Origin: Acidimicrobiia bacterium | Lineage (GTDB): Bacteria; Actinomycetota; Acidimicrobiia; Acidimicrobiales; Bin134 | Assembly (NCBI GenBank): GCA_022826705.1 | Contig: JAJDUJ010000027.1 | Location: 103,880-167,879, forward strand | DNA: 64,000 nt | Direction: 5' to 3' | Part shown: positions 1 to 8,910 of the stretch, in pieces | Layout: each line of letters starts with the position of its first letter | How positions within the stretch are numbered: the first letter of the stretch is position 1 | Notes under the pieces: model-generated | Databases searched by the model: none | The model's input: only the letters and a program-made list of their open reading frames with translations | Told to the model about the DNA's origin: nothing | Position numbers and translations under genes: made by a program

Positions 1-1406
1 ACGAGAACGTGCGCCTGCGCTACCGCTACGTCGACCTGCGGGGAGAGCGCCTCCAGCGCAACCTGGTGCTTCGGGCGACGGTCAACAGCGCCATCCGCCG
101 CTCGATGGAGGCGCAGCGTTTCACTGAGATCGAGACTCCCATGCTGGTGGCCTCCACCCCTGAGGGGGCCCGCGACTTCGTGGTGCCGTCCCGTCTGCAC
201 CCCGGCCGCTTTTACGCCCTGCCCCAGTCGCCCCAGATCTTCAAGCAGCTCTGCATGGTGGGCGGACTCGACCGCTACTACCAGATCGCCCGCTGCCTTC
301 GCGACGAGGATCTCAGGGCTGACCGGCAGTTCGAGTTCATGCAGCTCGACGCCGAGGCCAGCTTCGCGGGCCAAGACGAGGTGATGGCCTTCATCACCGA
401 GGCAGTTGCCGCCGCGGTGGAGGCGGTCACTGGCACCCGTCCCGACGAACCCATCTTCATGACCTGGACCGATGCCATGGAGCGGTTCGGCTCCGACAAG
501 CCCGACGTGCGCTTCGGCCTGGAGCTAATCGAGCTGACCGAGTTGTTCGAAGGTACCGAGGCCAAGGTCTTCCAGGTGGAGTGCGTCAAGGGCATCAACC
601 ACAAGGGGGGAAGCGAGAGCCTGGGCCGCAACGCCATCGACGAGCTCACCCGCAAATGCCAGCAGTGGGGGGCTAAGGGCCTGGCCTGGTTCCGGGTGGG
701 CGACGACGGCGCGCTCGACGGCGCGTTGACCAAGTTCATGTCCGAGCAGGAGCAGGCCGCACTCGGTCCGGCCATGGGGGCGGAGCCCGGAGACTTGCTG
801 TTGTTGATTGCTGACCGCCGCTCGAAGGTGCGCGACATCCTCGGCTTGCTTCGGTTGGAGCTGGGCCGACCGCCCGTCACCGAGGGAGGTCTGCACTTCG
901 TGTGGGTCACCGACTTTCCGCTGTTCGAGTCCATCGACGACCAGGGCCGGCCCATTGCCGCCCACCACCCGTTCACCATGCCTCACGCCGACGACGTGGG
1001 CTTGCTGGACGGCTCGGGCGAGGATCTGTTGGCGGTGCGCTCCCAGGCCTACGACTTGGTGCTCAACGGCTGGGAGCTGGGTTCGGGCAGCGTGCGGATC
1101 CACCGGCCCGACATCCAACGGGCGGTGTTCCGGGCCCTTGGCATCAGCGACGACGAGGCCGAGACCCGATTCGGCTTTCTTCTCGACGCCTTCCGCTACG
1201 GTGCCCCGCCCCACGCCGGGTTCGCTTTCGGGATCGACCGGTTGGTGGCCATCCTGGCCGGAGAAGAGAACATTCGAGAAGTGATCGCCTTCCCCAAGAC
1301 CCAGTCGGGCGCCGACCCGCTGTCCAACTCGCCCACCCCGATTGCCGACCGTCACCTCGACGAGCTCGGCTTGCGCGTGCTTCCGCCCCCCGCCGCTGCC
1401 GGGTAG
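1..1406 (+). CDS. aspS: Aspartyl-tRNA synthetase, 5' end outside window
   Basis: Class II aspartyl-tRNA synthetase, which charges tRNA-Asp in the cytoplasm. The frame is already open at the window edge: Glu-Asn codons precede the Val of [11 protein letters not shown]. The N-terminal OB-fold anticodon-binding domain therefore lies outside, and the GTG at position 9 is an internal Val, not a start. Seen in order: QSPQIFKQL, the motif 2 loop [10 protein letters not shown] near visible residue 98, the bacterial GAD insert around residues 230-285, HHPFT near 318 and motif 3 GFAFGIDR near 404, with the conserved arginine present. It ends in TAG and is followed after four bases by a mini-ORF leading into rarA. 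Confidence 0.97.
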   Translation, partial: ENVRLRYRYVDLRGERLQRNLVLRATVNSAIRRSMEAQRFTEIETPMLVASTPEGARDFVVPSRLHPGRFYALPQSPQIFKQLCMVGGLDRYYQIARCLRDEDLRADRQFEFMQLDAEASFAGQDEVMAFITEAVAAAVEAVTGTRPDEPIFMTWTDAMERFGSDKPDVRFGLELIELTELFEGTEAKVFQVECVKGINHKGGSESLGRNAIDELTRKCQQWGAKGLAWFRVGDDGALDGALTKFMSEQEQAALGPAMGAEPGDLLLLIADRRSKVRDILGLLRLELGRPPVTEGGLHFVWVTDFPLFESIDDQGRPIAAHHPFTMPHADDVGLLDGSGEDLLAVRSQAYDLVLNGWELGSGSVRIHRPDIQRAVFRALGISDDEAETRFGFLLDAFRYGAPPHAGFAFGIDRLVAILAGEENIREVIAFPKTQSGADPLSNSPTPIADRHLDELGLRVLPPPAAAG

Positions 1407-1410
1407 GCAG

Positions 1411-1443
1411 ATGGAGCGCCACAGCCGGGTCGGATGGCGATGA
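1411..1443 (+). other. Bridge mini-ORF aspS-rarA (10 codons)
   Basis: ATG-initiated reading frame [10 protein letters not shown] starting four bases after the aspS TAG. Its TGA overlaps the rarA start codon in an ATGA. Seen directly; whether it is translated is inference. It supports the ATG at 1440 rather than 1434 as the rarA start. Confidence 0.35.
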
Positions 1444-2756
1444 GCGACGATCTGTTTGCCGCCGCCGCGGCTGAGCGCCTGTCCAAAACTGCGCCCCTGG
1501 CCGATCGGCTCCGACCCCGGAGCCTGGACGAGTTAGTCGGCCAGGAACACCTGCTCGGCCGGGGCAAGCCGCTTCGCAGGCTCATCGAGTCGGACCGCTT
1601 GTCGTCGGCCATCTTGTGGGGGCCGCCGGGCACCGGCAAAACCACTATCGCCCGGCTGGTGGCCGGTACCACCGCTCGGGCCTACATCCAGCTCTCCGCG
1701 GTGACGGCCACCGTCAAGGATGTGCGGGAAGTGATCGCCTCGGCCCGCGACCGCCTCGGCCAGCACGATCAGGGCACAATCCTGTTCCTCGACGAGGTGC
1801 ACCGGTTCAACCGGGCCCAGCAGGACGCTTTGCTGCCCGCAGTGGAGTCTGGGCTCATCACCCTGATCGGGGCGACCACCGAGAACCCGTACTTCGAGGT
1901 GAACCCGCCGCTGCGGTCCCGCTCCACCCTGTTCCGCCTCGAACCCCTCGACGGCGATGCGCTGGACGAACTGCTGCGCCGGGGGCTGGTGGCTGAGGGC
2001 GCAGAAGCCGATGACGATGCCTTGGATCACCTGTCGATCCAGGCTGCGGGAGACGGCCGCCAGGCCCTGACCAGCCTGGAGGTGGCCGTGGCCCTGGCGT
2101 CAGCCCAGGACAACGATCCTCCCCGCGTCACCCTGTCCGACGCCGAGAACGCCCTGGGGGCGAGCGCGGTCCGCTACGGCCGCGACGAGCACTACGACAT
2201 CATCAGCGCGTTCATCAAGAGCCTGCGGGGATCCGACCCCGACGCCGGGCTGTACTGGCTTTCACGAATGCTGGAGGCGGGGGAGGATCCCCGGTTCATT
2301 GCCCGCCGGATGGTGATTCTGGCCTCTGAGGACATCGGCATGGCCGACTCCCAGGCCTTGGTGGTGGCCGACGCCGCCGCCCGGGCGGTGGAGTACGTCG
2401 GCCTGCCCGAAGCTCAGCTCAATCTGGCCCACGCGGTGGTGTATCTGGCCACCGCCCCCAAGTCGAACACGGTCACCACTGCGTTGGGAAGGGCCCGGGC
2501 CGACGCCGGCGACGGCAGCGGTGAGGTGCCGTCCCACCTCCGAGACGCCCATTACCCGGGGGCGGCCGGCCTAGGGCACGGCGCAGGCTACGTGTATCCT
2601 CATGATGATCCCCAGGGCTGGGTGAGCCAGCAATATCGCCCCGATCGCTTTGAGGATCAGCGCTATTACCATCCTTCACAACACGGTGCCGAAAGGGAGA
2701 TTGGCCGGAGAATGATGGATCGGAAAACAGACACCAACGACAGCGAGGAGAGCTGA
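1440..2756 (+). CDS. rarA: Replication-associated recombination protein A (AAA+ ATPase)
   Basis: RarA/MgsA clamp-loader-like AAA+ ATPase that acts at stalled replication forks. The 438-residue length is usual for the family. Walker A GPPGTGKT is at about residues 61-68, Walker [11 protein letters not shown] near 116 and the sensor GATTENP near 147; the C-terminal half matches the MgsA oligomerisation region. Two in-frame ATGs lie six bases apart. The second gives MSDDLFAAA and forms an ATGA overlap with the preceding mini-ORF, so it was chosen. The TGA overlaps the next gene's ATG (TGATG), so the two are probably translationally coupled. Confidence 0.93.
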   Translation: MSDDLFAAAAAERLSKTAPLADRLRPRSLDELVGQEHLLGRGKPLRRLIESDRLSSAILWGPPGTGKTTIARLVAGTTARAYIQLSAVTATVKDVREVIASARDRLGQHDQGTILFLDEVHRFNRAQQDALLPAVESGLITLIGATTENPYFEVNPPLRSRSTLFRLEPLDGDALDELLRRGLVAEGAEADDDALDHLSIQAAGDGRQALTSLEVAVALASAQDNDPPRVTLSDAENALGASAVRYGRDEHYDIISAFIKSLRGSDPDAGLYWLSRMLEAGEDPRFIARRMVILASEDIGMADSQALVVADAAARAVEYVGLPEAQLNLAHAVVYLATAPKSNTVTTALGRARADAGDGSGEVPSHLRDAHYPGAAGLGHGAGYVYPHDDPQGWVSQQYRPDRFEDQRYYHPSQHGAEREIGRRMMDRKTDTNDSEES

Positions 2757-3004
2757 TGCCCAAGCGACTCGTGTGGTTTGCCGCCGGGGCTGGTGCCGGC
2801 GCGGCCGGAGCGTCGTATGTGCGCCGCAAGCTGCGTCAGGCCGCCCAGCGAGCGGTTCCCATCAGGCCGAGTTCTGGTGCCAGCGCCCGCGTCAAGGCGG
2901 CTGCCTCTGAAGCCCGGGCCGCTTTGGCCGAGGGGACTGCTGCGGTCCGGCGCTATCGGGCCGAGATCGCCCGTCGGGCCCTCGACGATCCGCCGGGTCG
3001 ATAG
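2756..3004 (+). CDS. Small membrane-anchored protein, DUF6167-like
   Basis: An 82-residue basic protein with one Gly/Ala-rich hydrophobic N-terminal segment (residues about 6-20) followed by YVRRKLRQAAQR and an Ala/Arg-rich helical tail. It lies between rarA and alaS. From memory of other actinobacteria, small DUF6167-type proteins with a similar N-terminus sit just upstream of alaS, so I assign it there by position and general look. Function is unknown. It is translationally coupled to rarA through TGATG, and ten bases separate it from alaS. Confidence 0.7.
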   Translation: MPKRLVWFAAGAGAGAAGASYVRRKLRQAAQRAVPIRPSSGASARVKAAASEARAALAEGTAAVRRYRAEIARRALDDPPGR

Positions 3005-3013
3005 GAAGGCGTC

Positions 3014-5590
3014 TTGACCCCCAAGCGAGCTCAGGAGATCCGCAACGCATTCACCTCCTTCTTCGGCGAGCGGGGCCACGCCGTGCTGCCGTCGGCCAGC
3101 CTCATTCCCCGCGATCCCACGGTGTTGTTCACCGTGGCCGGGATGGTGCCGTTCAAGCCCTACTTCCTCGGCGAGGAGGCGTCCCCCCATCCCCGGGCCG
3201 TAACCGTCCAGAAGTGCGTGCGGGCTGGCGGCAAGCACAACGACCTCGACGAGATCGGCCGCACCCGTCGCCATCTCACCTTCTTCGAGATGCTGGGCAA
3301 TTTCAGCTTCGGCGACTACTTCAAAACCGAGGCCATCGACTGGGCCTGGGAGTTCGTAACCGAGGGTCTGGGCTTCGACCCCGATCGGCTGTGGATCACC
3401 GTCCACCTCAGCGACGATGAGGCCGCGGAGATCTGGCGGGACGTGGCCGGGGTGTCTCCCGACCGAATCCAGCGGATGGACGAGGACAATTACTGGCGCA
3501 TGGCCGATACTGGCCCGTGCGGCCCCTGCTCGGAGATCTTCTTCGACAAGGGGCCGGAGTTCGGCCCCGACGGCGGCCCGGCTCACGGCGGGGATGAGAG
3601 GTTCCTGGAGTTCTGGAACCTGGTGTTCATGCAGTTCGACCAGCGGCCCGACGGCCAGGTTCCCCTGCCCAAACCCAGCATCGACACCGGGGCCGGCTTG
3701 GAGCGGATTCTCACCCTGATCCAGGGGGTGGAGTCGGTATTCGACATCGACGAGATGGCCGAATTGGTGGGCGAAGCCTCCGCGGTGACCGGCGTGAAGC
3801 TCGGTGCGGCCGAGCACAGCGACGTCACTCTGCGGATACTGGCTGAGCACGCCCGCACCATGACCTTCCTCATCTCCGATGGAGTGTTCCCTTCCAACGA
3901 GGATCGGGGCTACGTGCTGCGCCGCATCATGCGCCGCGCCATCCGCCGGGCCTACATGCTCGGGGTCACCGAGGTGGTTACCCCCAAGTTGGTCGAGAAA
4001 GTGGTCGACATCATGGGCCCGGACTATCCCGACATCGCGGCCAACCACAGCTTCGTTCGAGATGTGGTGGCCCGCGAGGAGGAGGGCTTCCGGACCACTC
4101 TCGCCCAGGGATCCCAGATCTTGGACGACGCCCTCGACCGCCTGGTTGAAGACGAGGCCTTGCCCGGCGACCTGGCCTTCCTCTTGCACGACACCTATGG
4201 CTTCCCGGTCGAGGTCACCGAGGAGACAGCCCGGGAACGGGGAGTGGCAGTAGACCGTGCTGGTTTCGACCAGCACATGGAGGGCCAGCGCTCCCGAGCC
4301 CGCGAGGACTTCGACGCCCGGCACGCCACCGCGGCCGACGTTTCGTCCTATGCCGCGCTGGTAGCCGAACACGGTCCCACCGAGTTCATCGGCCGGGATT
4401 TCGACACCACCGAAGCGGTGGTATTGGCCATCACCGACGATGGCATTGTCTTGGACCGAACCCCGTTCTATGCCGAGGCCGGTGGCCAGGTGGGCGACAC
4501 CGGCACCATCACCTCACCCACCGGACGAGCCGAGGTGTCCGACACCACCTATGTGGTGCCCGATCTCCATCTGCACCATGTGACGGCCATCGACGGTCAG
4601 ATCACCGTCGGACAGACGGTGATAGCAGCTATCGACGCCGACCGCCGGGCCGCCATTCGACGCAACCACACGGCGACCCACCTTCTGCACTGGGCGTTGA
4701 AGGAGACCTTGGGCGACCACGTCAAGCAGCAGGGTTCGCTGGTGGCCGACGACCGGCTGCGCTTCGACTTCACCCACTTTGAGGCACTGACGCACGAGCA
4801 GATTGCCGAGATCGAGCGGCTAGCCAACGCCGACATCCTGGACAATCCCGCCACCCGCAACTATGAGACGTCGATGGCCGAGGCCACCGAGGCCGGGGCC
4901 ATCGCCTTTTTCGGCGACAAGTACGGCGACCGGGTGCGGGTGCTCGAGGCCGGGCCGCACTCCATCGAGCTGTGCGGAGGCACCCATGTGCGGGCTTTGG
5001 GCGACATCGGTCCGGTCAAGATCATCTCTGAGGGCTCGATCGGGGCCAATATCCGTCGCATCGAGGCGGTGAGCGGCACCCGCCCAGTCGAAATGCTCAC
5101 TGAGCGGGAACAGGTGTTGGCCCAGGCGGCTGAGCGCTTGGGCGTGCCCATCGATCAGCTGTTGGCGGGGGCCGACAAGCGCATGGCCGAGATCAAGAGC
5201 CTCCGAGCCGATCTGGCCGAGCTGCGCAAGGCGGCATCGTCTGATCAGTCGGGGGATTTGGCCCAGGAGGCCGTCGACGGGGTGGTTGTGGCCGCAGTCG
5301 ATGGGTTGGACCGAGGGCAGTTGCGCGACCTCGCCATTGCCACCCGAGATCGCCCCGGCGTGAATGCCGTCGTCCTCGGGGCCGCTCCCGAGGGAGGCGG
5401 GGCGGCCCTGGTTGCCGCGGTGGCCGCCGACTGCGACCTGAACGCGGGCGAGTTGATCGCCGAAGCGGCTGCCACCATAGGCGGTGGCGGAGGCCGAGAC
5501 GCCAAGTTGGCCATCGCCGGCGGCCGGGATCCGTCGCGGCTGGCAGAAGCCCTCGACCAAGTGCGAGCCGCCGCTGGCATTGGCGGCTGA
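3014..5590 (+). CDS. alaS: Alanyl-tRNA synthetase
   Basis: Class II alanyl-tRNA synthetase of 858 residues, near the usual 870-890. It charges tRNA-Ala and hydrolyses misacylated Ser- and Gly-tRNA-Ala. The N-terminal catalytic core starts with RNAFTSFFGERGHAVLPS; GDYFK and GAGLERIL follow. The editing domain carries the zinc and catalytic motifs HTATHLLH near residue 551 and CGGTH near 653. The C-Ala oligomerisation domain ends with a Gly-rich GGGGGRDAKLAIAGG stretch. The start is TTG, backed by a strong AGGAAGG ribosome-binding site four bases upstream; no ATG or GTG is available at the conserved N-terminus. The TGA overlaps the ruvX ATG. Confidence 0.97.
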   Translation: MTPKRAQEIRNAFTSFFGERGHAVLPSASLIPRDPTVLFTVAGMVPFKPYFLGEEASPHPRAVTVQKCVRAGGKHNDLDEIGRTRRHLTFFEMLGNFSFGDYFKTEAIDWAWEFVTEGLGFDPDRLWITVHLSDDEAAEIWRDVAGVSPDRIQRMDEDNYWRMADTGPCGPCSEIFFDKGPEFGPDGGPAHGGDERFLEFWNLVFMQFDQRPDGQVPLPKPSIDTGAGLERILTLIQGVESVFDIDEMAELVGEASAVTGVKLGAAEHSDVTLRILAEHARTMTFLISDGVFPSNEDRGYVLRRIMRRAIRRAYMLGVTEVVTPKLVEKVVDIMGPDYPDIAANHSFVRDVVAREEEGFRTTLAQGSQILDDALDRLVEDEALPGDLAFLLHDTYGFPVEVTEETARERGVAVDRAGFDQHMEGQRSRAREDFDARHATAADVSSYAALVAEHGPTEFIGRDFDTTEAVVLAITDDGIVLDRTPFYAEAGGQVGDTGTITSPTGRAEVSDTTYVVPDLHLHHVTAIDGQITVGQTVIAAIDADRRAAIRRNHTATHLLHWALKETLGDHVKQQGSLVADDRLRFDFTHFEALTHEQIAEIERLANADILDNPATRNYETSMAEATEAGAIAFFGDKYGDRVRVLEAGPHSIELCGGTHVRALGDIGPVKIISEGSIGANIRRIEAVSGTRPVEMLTEREQVLAQAAERLGVPIDQLLAGADKRMAEIKSLRADLAELRKAASSDQSGDLAQEAVDGVVVAAVDGLDRGQLRDLAIATRDRPGVNAVVLGAAPEGGGAALVAAVAADCDLNAGELIAEAAATIGGGGGRDAKLAIAGGRDPSRLAEALDQVRAAAGIGG

Positions 5591-6021
5591 TGGGGGCAAG
5601 GGCGCTGGGCATCGACCTCGGCGAGCGCCGCATCGGAGTGGCTGTTTCCGACGCTGAAGGCCGGGTGGCCACTCCCGTCACCGTCATAGAGCGCTCTGGC
5701 AGTCGAAGCCGAGACCACCAGCGGATCTCCGAGCTGGTTGCCGAGTATGAGGCCGGGGTGGTGGTGGTGGGCCTTCCCCTCTCGCTGGACGGCAGCGCCG
5801 GTCCGGCCGCTAAGGCCGCAGAGCAAGAAATCGGGGAGCTGGAGGCTGCGCTGGCCGTGCCGGTATTGACCCACGACGAGCGGTTCACCACCGCCATTGC
5901 CGAGCGGGCTCTGGCCGAGTCGGGGCTTAGCGGCAAAGCCCGCCGCCAACGGGTTGACATGGTGGCCGCGTCGGTCATTTTGCAGAGCTGGCTGGACGCT
6001 CCTGAACGGAAATCCCCGTGA
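5590..6021 (+). CDS. ruvX: Putative pre-16S rRNA nuclease / RuvX resolvase-like
   Basis: YqgF/RuvX RNase H-fold protein of 143 residues, involved in 16S rRNA 5' maturation and described in some species as a Holliday-junction resolvase. The first acidic residue is in LGIDLGERRIG, the second in the GLPLSLDG region, and the family signature DERFTTAIAERAL is present. It directly overlaps alaS (TGATG). Its last codons contain a 19-base segment that recurs 56 bases downstream in the gap to mltG. alaS-ruvX-mltG-aroE is a known conserved order, which supports the call. Confidence 0.93.
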   Translation: MGARALGIDLGERRIGVAVSDAEGRVATPVTVIERSGSRSRDHQRISELVAEYEAGVVVVGLPLSLDGSAGPAAKAAEQEIGELEAALAVPVLTHDERFTTAIAERALAESGLSGKARRQRVDMVAASVILQSWLDAPERKSP

Positions 6022-6056
6022 TTGATGGCAGCGCGTCGCAGAGCTGGCTGGACGCT
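5982..6056. repeat. 19-bp direct repeat at the ruvX 3' end
   Basis: GCAGAGCTGGCTGGACGCT occurs at 5982-6000 inside ruvX and again, identical, at 6038-6056 in the gap before mltG. Both copies read as QSWLDA, first as the RuvX tail and then inside the bridging mini-ORF, but in different frames because the offset of 56 is not a multiple of three. Confidence 0.9.
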
Positions 6057-6080
6057 TCCGGCTCGAAGGGCCAGCGATGA
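6018..6080 (+). other. Bridge mini-ORF ruvX-mltG (20 codons)
   Basis: A GTG start overlaps the ruvX stop (GTGA). The frame runs 20 codons (it contains GSASQSWLDASGSKGQR) and its TGA overlaps the mltG ATG (ATGA). It looks like a duplicated ruvX tail kept open as a translational bridge. Translation is inferred, not shown. Confidence 0.4.
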
Positions 6081-7219
6081 GCGACGATCCGAAGGGGGGC
6101 TACCAGCCGCCGGTGATCTTGTCGGAGGGCGATGATCCGCAAGACTGGGACTGGTTGCCTCGGAGAACCTCCACCCTCACCCGGGTCGTCATCCTGCTGG
6201 GCCTGTTGGGCGTGGTTGTGCTGATTGCCTCGCTGTTGATCAAGGGTTGGATCGACGACCGGCTCGACCCCCCCGGTGAGGAGGGTCCGGAATTGGTGGT
6301 CAGCATTCCCCAAGGGGCGTCGATCAACGACATCGCCCGTATTCTCGAAGACGAGGGTGTGGTGCCCAACTCCACGGTGTTCCGCTACTACCTGCGCTAC
6401 AAGGACGCCGGTGACTTCCAGGCCGGCAACTACATCCTGAATGAGAATATGGCGGTATGGCGGGCCAAAGACGTGCTCTTGGCCGGTCCCGCCTCCGGGC
6501 CAGTGGAGGATTCCTTGCGGGTGTTGGTGCCCGAAGGCCTCACACTGGTCCAGATGCAAGGCCAGTTGTTGGATCAGCTTCCCACCTTCGACGCCGATGA
6601 GTTGGCCCGCGCCCTGGCCTTCCCGCCCTTGCGATCCGACTATCAGCCGCCCACCAGCACGTTGGAGGGAATGCTCTTCCCCGATACTTATCTGCTCGAC
6701 GCGGCAACCGCCGAAGACGAGGCCGCCCTCGTTGTCCGCATGATCAACCAGTTCGACCTTGTGGCCGATGAAGTGGGACTGGATGCCGCTCCCGAAACGG
6801 TGGGTCTGAGCCCCTACGAAGTCGTCATCGTGGCCTCGCTGATCGAAAAGGAGGCCCTCATCGACGAAGACCGGGCCAAGATAGCCCGGGTGATCTACAA
6901 CCGGTTGGGCCTGGAAATGCCGCTCCAGATCGACGCCGCGGTGCGCTACGCGCTGAACAAGCCCTCCGAGCCGTTGACCTTGTCGGACCTGAGAGTGGAC
7001 AATCCCTACAACGTGTACAACCGAACCGGATTGCCGCCCGGTCCAATCGCCGCTCCCGGTCGGGCGTCGCTGGAGGCGGCGGTGAACCCTGCCGACGGCT
7101 TCTGGCAGTTCTACGCCCGCACCGACGATCCCGTGCCCGGGGCCCACACCTTCAGCGTCACCTTCGAGGAGCACGAAGAAGCGGTGGCCATCTGCCAGGA
7201 GAGAGACCTGGGATGCTGA
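6077..7219 (+). CDS. mltG: Endolytic murein transglycosylase MltG
   Basis: YceG-family lytic transglycosylase that cleaves nascent peptidoglycan glycan strands at the membrane. It has 380 residues. A cytoplasmic Pro/Asp-rich N-terminus precedes one membrane segment at about residues 34-56 (VVILLGLLGVVVLIASLLI). An extracytoplasmic LysM-like region follows (VSIPQGASINDIARIL), then the catalytic domain with VIVASLIEKEA, whose Glu is catalytic in this family. Next come NPYNVYNRTGLPPGPI and GAHTFSVTFEEH. It starts at ATG within an ATGA overlap with the bridge mini-ORF. Confidence 0.95.
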   Translation: MSDDPKGGYQPPVILSEGDDPQDWDWLPRRTSTLTRVVILLGLLGVVVLIASLLIKGWIDDRLDPPGEEGPELVVSIPQGASINDIARILEDEGVVPNSTVFRYYLRYKDAGDFQAGNYILNENMAVWRAKDVLLAGPASGPVEDSLRVLVPEGLTLVQMQGQLLDQLPTFDADELARALAFPPLRSDYQPPTSTLEGMLFPDTYLLDAATAEDEAALVVRMINQFDLVADEVGLDAAPETVGLSPYEVVIVASLIEKEALIDEDRAKIARVIYNRLGLEMPLQIDAAVRYALNKPSEPLTLSDLRVDNPYNVYNRTGLPPGPIAAPGRASLEAAVNPADGFWQFYARTDDPVPGAHTFSVTFEEHEEAVAICQERDLGC

Positions 7220-7257
7220 CCGCCATAGCCTGCGGAGAACGGAGCTTGAGGTGCTGA
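7213..7257 (+). other. Bridge mini-ORF mltG-aroE (14 codons)
   Basis: ATG four bases before the mltG TGA opens a 14-codon frame (MLTAIACGERSLRC) whose TGA lies four bases past the first base of the aroE GTG. It therefore overlaps both neighbours, although not by the exact NTGA geometry seen elsewhere. Confidence 0.25.
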
Positions 7258-8102
7258 CCCCTATCGGGGTACCTCCCGGCACGGAGGTGGCAGCCGGGGT
7301 GATCGGCTATCCGGTACGGCACTCCCTGTCCCCGACGATCTGCCAGGCCGCGTTCGACGAGTTGGGCTTGGATTGGGTCTACGCGGCATTCGAAGTGCTC
7401 CCCGGTGATGCCGGTCAGGCGCTTGACCACATGCGAGAACGAGACATGGCCGGTTTATCGGTGACCATGCCCCACAAAGCCGACGTGGCCGCTGCGGTGG
7501 ACGAGCTGAGCCCGGCAGCCGCGGCCTTGGGAGTGGTGAACTGCGTGAGCCGAGATGGCGCTCGGCTCGTCGGCCACAACACCGATGGCGCCGGATTCTG
7601 CGATGCCCTGCTGGCGGAGGGGGTGGATCTGGCCGGGATCGACTGCGCGGTATTGGGCGCAGGCGGGGCCGCCCGGGCAGTAGTGGCCGAACTGGCCCGC
7701 CGAGGGGTTGGAGAGGTGGCGGTGATCGCCCGTCGGCCTGAGGCAGCCGCATCCGCCGCAGCGTTGGCCGGATCGGTGGGAAGCACGGCTGGCTTGGCCG
7801 ATGTGGGGCGGTATCGCTTGGTGGTGAACGCCACCCCGGTCGGAATGGCCGAAACCGAGGGTGCTGGCGAGCTGCCTCTTGATCCCGACCTTCTCCATGT
7901 CGGCCAGCATGTAGCCGAATTGGTCTACAACCCGCTCCACACCCCGCTGTTGACTGAATGCCACCGCCGAGGCGTGGGCGTGTCCACGGGGGTGGGGATG
8001 CTGGTACACCAGGCCGCCCACGCCGTTCGGATATGGACCGGTTCCGAGCCACCGGTGGATGCCATGACCGCCGCGGCCACCGCGGCGCTCCAGGGCAGAT
8101 GA
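7251..8102 (+). CDS. aroE: Shikimate dehydrogenase
   Basis: NADPH-dependent reduction of 3-dehydroshikimate to shikimate. It has 283 residues, within the family range. The shikimate-binding SLSP motif, the MPHK catalytic lysine, the NTDG catalytic aspartate, the Rossmann motif LGAGGAARA and the YNPLHTPLL motif are all present. The start is GTG; the only candidate ribosome-binding site upstream is a weak GGAG. First of the shikimate genes in this row; its TGA overlaps the ATG of a nine-codon bridge. Confidence 0.95.
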   Translation: MLTPIGVPPGTEVAAGVIGYPVRHSLSPTICQAAFDELGLDWVYAAFEVLPGDAGQALDHMRERDMAGLSVTMPHKADVAAAVDELSPAAAALGVVNCVSRDGARLVGHNTDGAGFCDALLAEGVDLAGIDCAVLGAGGAARAVVAELARRGVGEVAVIARRPEAAASAAALAGSVGSTAGLADVGRYRLVVNATPVGMAETEGAGELPLDPDLLHVGQHVAELVYNPLHTPLLTECHRRGVGVSTGVGMLVHQAAHAVRIWTGSEPPVDAMTAAATAALQGR

Positions 8103-8128
8103 GCCCAGCGGTCGAAGGCAGGCCGTGA
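8099..8128 (+). other. Bridge mini-ORF aroE-prepilin peptidase (9 codons)
   Basis: ATG overlaps the aroE stop (ATGA). MSPAVEGRP follows, and the TGA overlaps the next gene's GTG (GTGA). A perfect two-ended bridge; translation is inferred. Confidence 0.4.
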
Positions 8129-8823
8129 GCAAAGCGGCGATGGTGATCGCCGGGCTGGCCATCGGCTTCGTCGCCGGTCGGCGCCTTCTCCCGGTCCTCT
8201 GGAAGTTCCAAGTGCGCAACAGCCGATCTTTGCGGGTGATGGTTACCGCGCTCACCGCCCTGCCCCTGGGCATCGCGGGCGGCCTAATGGGCACCACCTG
8301 GGATGTGATCCCAGTATGGGTGCTGTTCGTCGCCTTGGCGGGAGTCACCACCGTAGATCTGTTCCACTACCGCATCCCCAACGCCATTGTGTTCCCCGCC
8401 GTGCTGGTTCTGCTGTCGCTTATGACCCTCATCTCGCTGCTGCGACACGAGCCGGGCGCCATCGGGCAGGCGTTTGCCGCTGCCGGACTCTATGGCGGCA
8501 TCATGGCCATCCTGCACTCGGCATCAGGGGGCAGTCTCGGGTGGGGTGACGTGAAACTGGCTCTGCCGGTGGGCCTGGTGCTCGGATGGGTGGGTTCCGG
8601 TTACGGCCAGTCGTTGTTGGCCGTGCTGTTGGCCTTGGGTTTGGCCTCGCTTATCGGGGCGGTCATGGGCGTGATCGTGTGGGGAATCCGGAAGTGGGGA
8701 GTCGAGCTCCTGCCCGACCCCTTAGCCGATCCCGACAACCCCCGCCCCACGGTATTCCCCTTCGCTCCGTCGATGGCGGTCGCAGCCGCAGCCATCGTCC
8801 TCGCACTGCCGGCAACGAGTTGA
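8125..8823 (+). CDS. Prepilin peptidase, A24 family (short form)
   Basis: Polytopic membrane aspartic protease of 232 residues that would cleave type IV pilin-like signal peptides. The two catalytic aspartates are visible in VDLFHYRIPN and in the GxGD motif of GWGDVKLALP. About six hydrophobic segments are present. The N-terminal methyltransferase domain of PilD/GspO is absent, as is common in actinobacterial short forms. No pilin or secretion genes lie nearby; position within the aro genes is familiar in actinobacteria. GTG start inside a GTGA overlap. Confidence 0.85.
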   Translation: MSKAAMVIAGLAIGFVAGRRLLPVLWKFQVRNSRSLRVMVTALTALPLGIAGGLMGTTWDVIPVWVLFVALAGVTTVDLFHYRIPNAIVFPAVLVLLSLMTLISLLRHEPGAIGQAFAAAGLYGGIMAILHSASGGSLGWGDVKLALPVGLVLGWVGSGYGQSLLAVLLALGLASLIGAVMGVIVWGIRKWGVELLPDPLADPDNPRPTVFPFAPSMAVAAAAIVLALPATS

Positions 8824-8898
8824 CCGTTGGCAGTGCCAAGCCCATTGGGACAATCGCCGGGGAAAGTAACTGCCCGCAAGGAGCCAAACCGCCCCCAT

Positions 8899-8910
8899 TA
8901 GTATCGCGTT
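8899..8910 (+). promoter_or_regulatory. Leaderless promoter of aroK
   Basis: -10 hexamer TAGTAT (8899-8904) followed by exactly six bases and the GTG start of aroK. This is the spacing expected if transcription begins at the start codon. No clear -35. It follows an 87-base gap, suggesting that aroK-aroB-aroQ-pepQ form a separate transcript. Confidence 0.55.

Noticed and set aside
1434..1436. Upstream ATG as start of rarA
   Set aside because: The ATG at 1440 gives the same protein less two residues and forms the ATGA junction with the bridge frame.
2666..4372. 568-codon open frame on the minus strand opposite alaS
   Set aside because: It is antisense to a fully conserved alanyl-tRNA synthetase, has Gly/His/Val-rich shadow composition and no known motif.
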